DNA of 20,854 nt from positions 1-20,854 of the forward strand of contig DHKA01000107.1 of the NCBI GenBank assembly GCA_002404605.1. Direction: 5' to 3'. Shown piece after piece: positions 6,885-12,386 of the stretch. The notes under the pieces were generated by a model that did not search any database, was not told where the DNA came from, and saw only the letters and a program-made list of their open reading frames with translations. Every line of letters starts with the position of its first letter. Positions within the stretch are counted from its first letter, which is position 1. Origin of the DNA: Clostridiales bacterium UBA4706 (lineage in GTDB: Bacteria; Bacillota; Clostridia; Oscillospirales; Oscillospiraceae). The position numbers and the translations under genes are program-made.

Positions 6885-7360
6885 TCGGCTGCCCCGGGTC
6901 GGGAAAGAGCATGTTTGCCCGGCGGCTGCGGGATACGACGGGGCTGCCGCTCTATCCTCTCGATCTTCTCTGGCACAGGCCGGACAGAACGACCGTTTCC
7001 GAAGAGGAATTTGACGCGGCGCTTGCCGAAATACTCCGAAAAGACCACTGGATCATCGACGGGAACTTCAGCCGGACGCTGGAGCGGCGGCTGGCGGAAT
7101 GTGACACGGTGTACCTCTTCGATCTGCCGGTCAAAGACTGCATCGCGGGCGTGGAAGCGCGCATCGGCACGAAGCGCGAGGATATGCCGTGGGTCGAGAC
7201 GGAGTTCGACCCGGAATTCCGCGAGTTTATCACGCATTTTTCCGAGACCCGGCTTCCCAACATCTATGCGCTGCTGGAAAAGCACAGGGATAAAGCGCTC
7301 ACCGTATTTCATTCCCGCGCCGAGTGCGAAGCCTATGGAATTCCGGCGGCGGAAGCCTGA
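6881..7360 (+). CDS. P-loop NTPase, adenylate kinase/topology-modulation-like
   Basis: Starting at GTG 6881 the protein has 159 residues, with Walker A GCPGSGKS at 3-10. Family-typical segments follow: LPLYPLDLLWHRPDRTTVSEEEF, WIIDGNFSRTLERRL, DTVYLFDLP, and the late MPWVETEFDPEF. These small P-loop proteins, common in Firmicutes, are annotated as adenylate kinase- or FlaR-like; the substrate is unknown. The oddity is the N-terminus. Relatives begin with about five more residues forming strand beta-1 (MKKVLVIG-like). That sequence (KKKVLV) is encoded in frame just upstream here but has no start codon. Either GTG is used, coupled by a GTGA stop-start overlap, or a -1 frameshift at 6869-6875 produces a fusion with the flavin reductase. 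Confidence 0.8.
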   Translation: MIGCPGSGKSMFARRLRDTTGLPLYPLDLLWHRPDRTTVSEEEFDAALAEILRKDHWIIDGNFSRTLERRLAECDTVYLFDLPVKDCIAGVEARIGTKREDMPWVETEFDPEFREFITHFSETRLPNIYALLEKHRDKALTVFHSRAECEAYGIPAAEA

Positions 7361-7384
7361 CGAGCATACCTATGGAGGACCGAT

Positions 7385-7972
7385 ATGAACGAAACAAACC
7401 GAACCGACCGGTTCGCCCCGCTGTTCGCAGAGCTTGACCGGCGGCTCGCCGGAGAAGCCCCCGTTCGTCTCGCTATCGAGGGCGGGAGTTCGAGCGGCAA
7501 AACGACGCTCGGCAACATTCTCGCCGAACGGTACGACTGCACCGTATTCCACATGGACGACTTCTTTCTCCGTCCCGAGCAGCGCACCGCCGCGCGTTTT
7601 GCCGAGCCCGGCGGGAATGTGGACCGGGAGCGCTTCCTTGCCGAGACGCTGCTCCCGCTCCGGCGCGGCGAAAAGGTTTTCTACCGGCGGTTCGACTGCG
7701 CTTCCATGCAGCTGCAAAACGCCGTAGAGACCATGCCGAAAAAGCTCGTTGTTACCGAGGGGGCATACTCCATGCACCCGGAGCTTGCGCCGTATTACGA
7801 TCTTTCCGTTTTTCTGGACATCTCCCCGGAGTTGCAGCGCGAGCGCATTTCCCGCCGCAACACGCCGGAGAAGGCAAAACGTTTTTTTGCCGAATGGATC
7901 CCGATGGAGCAGGCGTACTTCGCCGCGTTCGATATCCCGGCGCGGTGCACGCTGCGCATTACCATAGCTTAA
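7385..7972 (+). CDS. Uridine kinase-like P-loop protein
   Basis: The 195-residue protein has Walker A GGSSSGKTT (33-41) after the strand VRLAIE. HMDDFFLRPEQR follows, the substrate-side DD motif typical of the uridine kinase/phosphoribulokinase class, then NVDRERFLAETL, VVTEGAYSMHPEL (Walker B region), and a lid-like RERISRRN segment. This arrangement is the usual one for small uridine/nucleoside kinase-like proteins, and the likely reaction is ATP-dependent phosphorylation of a small hydroxyl substrate. The identity of the substrate is not shown. GGAGG at 7373-7377 sets the start. The gene lies 24 bases after the preceding P-loop gene and is probably co-transcribed with it. Confidence 0.82.
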   Translation: MNETNRTDRFAPLFAELDRRLAGEAPVRLAIEGGSSSGKTTLGNILAERYDCTVFHMDDFFLRPEQRTAARFAEPGGNVDRERFLAETLLPLRRGEKVFYRRFDCASMQLQNAVETMPKKLVVTEGAYSMHPELAPYYDLSVFLDISPELQRERISRRNTPEKAKRFFAEWIPMEQAYFAAFDIPARCTLRITIA

Positions 7973-8009
7973 GAAAGGAACAGAAACTGCTATGACCGGG
8001 AGGAACGGT

Positions 8010-8588
8010 ATGGAACGTCTTTTTGAGCACACGCGCAACACCCGCCCGATTCTGGAAAACAGTCTCCGCTTTATCCGGAGCGATGTCCCCGCGCAGGCAT
8101 CGGTGGCGGAAAGGGAGCGGCTCATCGCCTATGATATCACCACGATCGTCGATCTCCGCACCGCGGCGGAGCGTGCGGAAACGCCTTGTCCGCTCGCGGA
8201 CGACGCGCGGTTCACCTATCTCTGCTGCCCCGTCACCGTGGGAAACGCCGTGCCCGAAGCGGCGGACGACGTGTCCCGGCTCTATATCGCCATGGTGGAC
8301 GGCGCGCTGCGCCGCACGATCGATACGATCTGGAACGCGAAAACCAACGTGCTCTATTTCTGCGCCGCCGGAAAGGACCGGACGGGCGTCGTGTCGGCGA
8401 TCCTCCTTTACAAATCGGGCATGAGCCGCGAATATATCGTCGCGGATTTTATGAAGACCGCTTCGACTCTGGAAGCGTATCTCGCGCAGTTTGCCAGCGA
8501 GCACCCCGGCATCCGGCTCGACGTCATCACGCCGCACGAGCGGTATATGGAGGAATTTCTCGCGTGGCTGTCAACACAGGAAATATAA
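8010..8588 (+). CDS. Tyrosine-protein phosphatase, CX5R type
   Basis: The 192-residue protein carries the cysteine phosphatase signature CAAGKDRTG, with nucleophile Cys118 and phosphate-binding Arg124. It also has the N-terminal TRNTRPILENSLRFIRSD and TTIVDLRTAAE segments of the Y_phosphatase3 (IphP-like) family. Unlike most members, the residue before the cysteine is Phe, not His (YFC rather than HC). The ATG at 8010 follows GGGAGG by six bases. The in-frame ATG at 7992, which would add six residues, has only AGGA 12 bases away, so 8010 is preferred but not proven. The gene is the last of a four-gene run starting with the flavin reductase. Protein, lipid or nucleotide substrates are all possible in this family. 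Confidence 0.85.
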   Translation: MERLFEHTRNTRPILENSLRFIRSDVPAQASVAERERLIAYDITTIVDLRTAAERAETPCPLADDARFTYLCCPVTVGNAVPEAADDVSRLYIAMVDGALRRTIDTIWNAKTNVLYFCAAGKDRTGVVSAILLYKSGMSREYIVADFMKTASTLEAYLAQFASEHPGIRLDVITPHERYMEEFLAWLSTQEI

Positions 8589-8610
8589 CGCACAGGCAAC
8601 AGCACGTTGC

Positions 8611-8639
8611 TTGCTTGTATCGGAGTCTTCGGGTATACT
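8611..8639 (+). promoter_or_regulatory. Promoter of the XRE/zinc-ribbon gene
   Basis: TTGCTT (8611-8616), a 17-base spacer and TATACT (8634-8639) form a good sigma-A promoter. Transcription from about 8646 would give a leader of roughly 16 bases holding AGAGGTGATC (8647-8656), which is close to the full anti-Shine-Dalgarno complement. Confidence 0.7.
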
Positions 8640-8661
8640 TCCCTCCAGAGGTGATCGGAAT

Positions 8662-9105
8662 ACGGAAACAAAAGATGTGATATTGCAGCTTCGGAACCGG
8701 GAAAATCTGTCGCAGGAGGAGCTTGCGGAAAAGCTCTTCGTGACGCGGCAGGCGGTGTCACGCTGGGAGAACGGCGAAACGCTCCCCAACACGGAAACGC
8801 TCAAGCGCCTGTCAGCGCTCTTTGACGTCTCCATCAACACGCTTCTCGGCTCGCCGCGCCGGAACATCTGCCAGTGCTGCGGCATGCCGCTTGAAGACGA
8901 AATAACCAGCCATGAGCCGGACGGCTCGTTTAATGAGGAATACTGCAAATGGTGTTACTCCGGCGGCAAGTTCAAGTATGAGAGCGCCGAGCAGCTCATT
9001 GATTTCTGCGTGGAGCATATGGCGACGGAAGCGTGGCCCGCGGAGCAGGTCCGCGCGCACATGGAAGCCGTTGTGCCGCAGCTCAAGCGCTGGAAGCACG
9101 AATAA
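8662..9105 (+). CDS. XRE family regulator with C-terminal zinc-ribbon domain, apparent ACG start
   Basis: From 8662 the protein has 147 residues. An N-terminal XRE HTH (about 5-62, LSQEELAEKLFVTRQAVSRWENG) is followed by a putative zinc ribbon (Cys70, Cys73, Cys95, Cys98; CQCCGMPLEDE ... EEYCKWC) and a short helical tail. This domain pair is a known Firmicute family of small regulators; the sensed signal is unknown. No ATG exists at the expected position. The codon that lines up with the family start, (M)ETKDVILQLR, is ACG at 8662, ten bases after a strong Shine-Dalgarno AGAGG. The next possible start, GTG at 8677, lacks a ribosome binding site and trims the first helix. A rare ACG start, a mutated and silent gene, or a base error are the options. 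Confidence 0.8.
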   Translation, partial: TETKDVILQLRNRENLSQEELAEKLFVTRQAVSRWENGETLPNTETLKRLSALFDVSINTLLGSPRRNICQCCGMPLEDEITSHEPDGSFNEEYCKWCYSGGKFKYESAEQLIDFCVEHMATEAWPAEQVRAHMEAVVPQLKRWKHE

Positions 9106-9112
9106 AAGAATT

Positions 9113-9156
9113 ATAACAAAAAAGCGTATGGCAGCGGCCATACGCTTTTTTGTTAT
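9113..9156. terminator. Perfect bidirectional terminator
   Basis: Twenty-base arms (9113-9132 and 9137-9156) pair perfectly around the loop AGCG. A run of A on one side and T on the other lets the hairpin stop both the XRE/zinc-ribbon gene and the converging small membrane protein gene. Confidence 0.92.
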
Positions 9157-9159
9157 TCG

Positions 9160-9522
9160 TTATTCCTTCTCCGCCGGGGACTCCGCTGCTTTCTTTTTCA
9201 TTTTTCCGAATGCAACGAAGCAGAAAACCAATTCTAAGAGAACAAACGGTGCGTAGATAAACATAAATACAATGGAAACAGCATACAGAATTCCCGCTAC
9301 CAATGCACCCCAATGCGCTTTGAGTGCCCATCCGAGCCAATTGAAAACCACCGCTATGCCAACGCATACTGCGTGCGGTGTCACTAGCGCCGCTGCAATT
9401 CCGGCGCCCACAGCCTCCGCCCATTCAGAAGAGGCAATACCACCTGTAAAGTGAACGATCAAATATATCATGTACAGCGTTCCGAGAATTGCCGACGACA
9501 ACAGCAGCTTGCTTTTTTTCAT
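9160..9522 (-). CDS. Small membrane protein, four predicted helices, function unknown
   Basis: The 120-residue protein has about four hydrophobic segments (roughly residues 5-27, 36-62, 69-90 and 91-108) and a charged Lys/Glu tail (KMKKKAAESPAEKE). The conserved-looking core LVTPHAVCVGIAVVFNWLGW recalls a small uncharacterised clostridial membrane protein often found beside lipoproteins like the one upstream here; this is from memory of the family and not checked. AAGGAG precedes the ATG. It starts 13 bases after the end of the broken lipoprotein gene, so the two form one transcription unit. No signal peptide cleavage site is evident. Confidence 0.75.
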   Translation of the reverse strand: MKKSKLLLSSAILGTLYMIYLIVHFTGGIASSEWAEAVGAGIAAALVTPHAVCVGIAVVFNWLGWALKAHWGALVAGILYAVSIVFMFIYAPFVLLELVFCFVAFGKMKKKAAESPAEKE

Positions 9523-9535
9523 TTTTCTCTCCTTC

Positions 9536-10319
9536 TCACGGCTTCAGCGTCACGACTTCATTGAAAGCATCATTTGCGTTCCAGTCGTTGGCATCGCAAG
9601 CGCGGAGATTCATTTCGATGTCCTCCACGGTTTCAATGCCGTTTTCCTCAAATACGCTGTTGCTCCACGACATGGAAGTAAAGCACACTTTTTCGCCGCC
9701 AAGCGAACAGGCCCAGAACGGATCTGCCATAAAGCCGTTTACAGACACATCATCCGCGGCAAACATCAATTCCTTATCGGTCTTATTCACAAGGTATACA
9801 TTTACCGTATAACCCCAGATACTATCTTCGGAGAATCCGGTCACGATCACGCTGACAGAGTCATTATCCGCAAGGACGATGTCCTGCGGCTGCGCAGTAC
9901 GAACATAGTGCTTTACATTTTGTTCACCATCCCGCTGCTATTGTTGTGGCAAAAAATGGATCCGCTTCAATTCCGTTTACAGCAGCCGTCTGCACCGCAA
10001 ACATATAATTCTTATCTGCCGAACGGTTTTCAAAATACACTTTAACCGTATAGCCCCAGCTGTTATCCGGGTCGATGTCGGTGATCTTAATCACGCACTC
10101 TTCGTTATCAACCACCGTGATTTCGTCAAATTTCATCGGTGCTTCCGTCGGTTTTAAAGTCGGCTCCGATTTTCTTTCCGCTTCTTTTTTGTTATCTGTC
10201 ATTGTCTCTGCCGTTTCCTCATCAACAACGGAACTCTCTGCCGCACTTCCACCGCACGCCGCAAGAAAATCGCTCGCTACAAGTACAACCGCAAGCAGCT
10301 GTATCCTCTTTTTTCTCAT
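9536..10319 (-). pseudogene. Broken chimeric lipoprotein gene (one and a half copies of the same domain, out of frame)
   Basis: The first frame starts at 10319 with a lipoprotein signal peptide (lipobox LAAC, Cys22), an acidic linker, and a domain beginning EITVVDNEECVIKITD ... SWGYTVKVYFENRS. It stops at 9924 after FFATTIAAGW. A second frame, open from about 9940 to 9536, carries a full copy of the same domain: IVLADNDSVSVIVTG ... IWGYTVNVYLVNKT ... NGFMADPFWA ... EENGIETVEDIEMNLRACD ... VTLKP. The two frames differ by one base and join near GCGGGATGG (about 9927-9935). The first domain copy lacks its C-terminal half, and the second lacks a signal peptide. A deletion between two tandem paralogs, or a one-base insertion in a two-repeat protein, would explain this. 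The small membrane protein gene follows in the same unit. Confidence 0.72.
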
Positions 10320-10444
10320 TTTTCCTCATCCGCCTTTTTTGAATTAACTACATGCACATAATAAAGCCTACGTAGTTTATTATAAAATATCACGATAGTC
10401 CACATATAATTTAAGCTGTATTTAATTATATAGGCGGGTTATTT
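10320..10444. promoter_or_regulatory. AT-rich divergent intergenic region
   Basis: This 125-base region between the lipoprotein and XRE genes is markedly AT-rich. It contains TATAAT on the plus strand (10405-10410) and on the minus strand just upstream of the lipoprotein, but no good -35 at the right distance was found for either. A palindrome CTACGTAG (10368-10375) and an AACTAC/GTAGTT inverted pair are candidate operator sites for the adjacent XRE protein. Confidence 0.4.
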
Positions 10445-10777
10445 ATGGATTACTACGCGATCGGTCAAAGAATACGCAAATTTCGGAAGGCGCACCGGCT
10501 TTCTCAGGATGAGCTTGCCGAGCGGATCGGCATTTCCGTGACACACATGAGTCACATTGAAACCGGCAACACCAAGCTGAGTTTGCCTGTGTTGGTCGAT
10601 ATTGCCGGGGTACTCAGTGTTCATACAGATGATCTGCTGTTTGAGACAGCGTCTGCCGAACGGAGCGTCGCTATGGACGCTATTGTCCAAACGCTCAACG
10701 GCTGCTCGGCGCAGCAGCTCCGAATTCTGGAGGATATTTTGGAAGCAGCAAGGCTGTCCCTTGAACAACATCTATAA
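10445..10777 (+). CDS. XRE family helix-turn-helix regulator
   Basis: The 110-residue protein has an XRE HTH at about residues 7-66 (IGQRIRKFRKAHRLSQDELAERIGISVTHMSHIETGNTKLSLPVLVDIAGVLSV) and a C-terminal helix of about 40 residues, likely for dimerisation. This form (THMSHIETGNTKLSLP) is common in clostridial genomes, often next to mobile or accessory genes, and acts as a DNA-binding repressor or regulator. The ribosome binding site is weak (GGCGGG at 10433-10438). It is divergent from the broken lipoprotein gene, which is its most obvious possible target. It ends just before a strong terminator. Confidence 0.9.
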   Translation: MDYYAIGQRIRKFRKAHRLSQDELAERIGISVTHMSHIETGNTKLSLPVLVDIAGVLSVHTDDLLFETASAERSVAMDAIVQTLNGCSAQQLRILEDILEAARLSLEQHL

Positions 10778-10785
10778 CTAAAACC

Positions 10786-10832
10786 GACAGAAAAGCGGCA
10801 TCCGGGATTGTACCGGATGCCGCTTTTCTGTC
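10786..10832. terminator. Perfect bidirectional terminator between XRE and Feo operon
   Basis: Twenty-base arms (10786-10805 and 10813-10832) pair perfectly around the loop GATTGTA. The plus side ends in CTTTTCTGTC. It closes both the XRE gene and the converging five-gene Feo operon, whose last stop codon is at 10838. Confidence 0.9.
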
Positions 10833-10837
10833 AGTCT

Positions 10838-11569
10838 TTATTCTGTTTTCGATTTTATCTCTGCCGGAGGCTCAGCTTCGGCTGCGGCTTCCGCCGTTTC
10901 GGTCTCTGCCGGGGCTATATCCGTTTTGGGCAGAGGTTCGGTTTTACCGTCGGGCAGCGTTTCCGCCGCTTCCGCGGGATCAAGCTCGATCACGGGCGCC
11001 TGTCCCGCGAGGAACTCGGCGTGTGCTTTTCCGTGCGCCACTGCCACGGTGGTGAAAAGGCCGGAAATGCCGTCCAGCAGGAAGCCGAGCGCCGCGGCGA
11101 ACAGGAGCGTATCGTTCTTTTCAAAGGGATCTACAAGCAGCAGCACGCCCGCCGCGCAGATGCACACGCCCAGCACGAGAGCCGCCGTCCAGCCGCCGGT
11201 ACCGCAACTTTTGATGTCCAGCCCGTGCTTGCAGTCCATAAAGCCGTGGTAAAGCAGCACGACGCCCATCACGATGACCGTAAGACGCATGATCTGCTCC
11301 GCAAGGCTCTGCGTGAGCAGGATCCAGACGCCTGCCACCGCAGCGATAATACCGGAGATGAGCAGCAGTTTTCGCAGCAGGCCGACGCGCTCCCCGGTAA
11401 GGTACGAGGCGATCTGCAGTATGCCCGAGAGGATCATCACCGCGCCGAAGCCGTAGCTGATCCATTTCATGGCGGTCGCCGTCCAAATCAGCATGGCAAC
11501 GCCGAGGGCCAGACAGAGAATGCTCACGCCGAACGCGGCAAATGCAAAATGACGGAAAAATCGTTTCAT
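10838..11569 (-). CDS. HdeD/DUF308-like membrane protein
   Basis: The 243-residue protein has about six transmembrane segments in its first 175 residues, in the paired-helix pattern of the HdeD/DUF308 family (ISYGFGAVMILSGILQIASYL, LLISGIIAAVAGVWILL, LTVIVMGVVLLYHGFMD, and later LVLGVCICAAGVLLLVDPF). A long acidic, Ala/Pro/Glu-rich cytosolic tail follows (about 180-243), ending EIKSKTE. The family is linked to acid or stress resistance in enterobacteria, but its molecular role is unknown. The ATG at 11569 follows AAAGGAG; the upstream ATG at 11584 overlaps the previous stop codon. It lies 11 bases after the lipoprotein gene and is the last gene of the Feo transcription unit. Confidence 0.85.
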   Translation of the reverse strand: MKRFFRHFAFAAFGVSILCLALGVAMLIWTATAMKWISYGFGAVMILSGILQIASYLTGERVGLLRKLLLISGIIAAVAGVWILLTQSLAEQIMRLTVIVMGVVLLYHGFMDCKHGLDIKSCGTGGWTAALVLGVCICAAGVLLLVDPFEKNDTLLFAAALGFLLDGISGLFTTVAVAHGKAHAEFLAGQAPVIELDPAEAAETLPDGKTEPLPKTDIAPAETETAEAAAEAEPPAEIKSKTE

Positions 11570-11580
11570 GGCGTCTCCTT

Positions 11581-12225
11581 TCAAATGACCGAATAGATCG
11601 TGGAAACAAGCTCGTACCGCAGCGGATAATGCGTCATGGTGCCGAGAGCGGAAGCGTCGCTCCTTTTCATCAGCAGCACGTCGGCCTCGCCCGCGGCAGC
11701 CGCGGCAGCGAGGACGGACGCATCCCCGGCATAAACCTCGGCAATGTATCCGGTCGCAGTCTCAAACGCCGGGAGCCACGCGGCGAGAATGCCGCTTTCC
11801 AGAAGCTCCGTATCCGCCGCAACATGCACATGGCGCGTCTCGTCCGTCGCCGCGGGGATCTCTTCGGAATTGCGCTCTGCAACAGGAACCGTATACATCG
11901 GCGTATCCAGCCCGTCGGGGACGAAGCTCTCCGCCGTGTCCTTTCCGGCGGAACGAAGCCAACGGCTGAGCGCCTTTGCCCCGTCGCTCTTTCCCTCGCA
12001 AAGGACATACACGGTCTCCTCCCCCGCGGCAAAGCGCGGCGCGGCGGGCGGCTCCGGCGTGGGTTCTTCCGTCGGCTCCGGGGTCGGCTCATCCGCTGCC
12101 TCCGGCGCAGTGGTCGCCGGCGTGGTAGGCTCGGCGGAAGGCTCCGCTGTATCCGGCGCTTTGGGGCCGCACGCCGTCAGCAGCAGACACGCCGCGAGAA
12201 AAAACGGCACAACAAATTTTTTCAT
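11581..12225 (-). CDS. Lipoprotein resembling parts of TupA/PstS-type binding proteins
   Basis: The 214-residue protein has a signal peptide with lipobox LTAC (Cys19) and an acidic Thr/Pro/Glu repeat linker (about 22-65). Its last 80 residues, from HVHVAADTELLESGI through LPAFETATGY, a small-residue stretch and GEADVLL, resemble the first lobe of tungstate/phosphate-type solute-binding proteins (family pattern: S/T-rich strand, LLPxFEKxTGY, GDADVLLVH). The protein stops at about the point where relatives cross to the second lobe. An earlier segment, VYVLCEGKSDGAKALSRWLRSAG, is reminiscent of a second-lobe motif. AAGGAG sets the ATG, which overlaps the preceding gene by ATGA. Its place in the Feo operon suggests a role near the iron transporter, but binding of any ligand is unproven. 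Confidence 0.75.
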   Translation of the reverse strand: MKKFVVPFFLAACLLLTACGPKAPDTAEPSAEPTTPATTAPEAADEPTPEPTEEPTPEPPAAPRFAAGEETVYVLCEGKSDGAKALSRWLRSAGKDTAESFVPDGLDTPMYTVPVAERNSEEIPAATDETRHVHVAADTELLESGILAAWLPAFETATGYIAEVYAGDASVLAAAAAAGEADVLLMKRSDASALGTMTHYPLRYELVSTIYSVI

Positions 12226-12368
12226 GGTTTGTTCTCCTTTTCGCAGCCGCCGGGACAGCTGCCGCAGTCTCCGCCGCAGCCGCGCTTCCGGTTTTTCCAG
12301 CCGCGCTTCACGGCGATCACCGCCCACACGGCGACGCCGAGCACAATAACGATATCCCCTATGGACAT
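12222..12368 (-). CDS. FeoB-associated Cys-rich membrane protein
   Basis: This 48-residue protein has one N-terminal transmembrane helix (about residues 4-20, IGDIVIVLGVAVWAVIAV), a basic stretch (KRGWKNRKRG), and a Gly/Cys-rich tail with Cys31, Cys35, Cys38 and Cys42 (CGGDCGSCPGGC). Small single-pass proteins with such a CxxxCxxC tail directly after feoB are the known FeoB-associated Cys-rich family, thought to help ferrous iron transport in the way FeoC does elsewhere; a metal-binding tail is inferred. The start lies 18 bases after the feoB stop codon, with a weak AAAGG site. The stop codon overlaps the next ATG as ATGA, which argues that it is really translated. Confidence 0.88.
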   Translation of the reverse strand: MSIGDIVIVLGVAVWAVIAVKRGWKNRKRGCGGDCGSCPGGCEKENKP

Positions 12369-12386
12369 ACGATGCCTTTCATTTTA

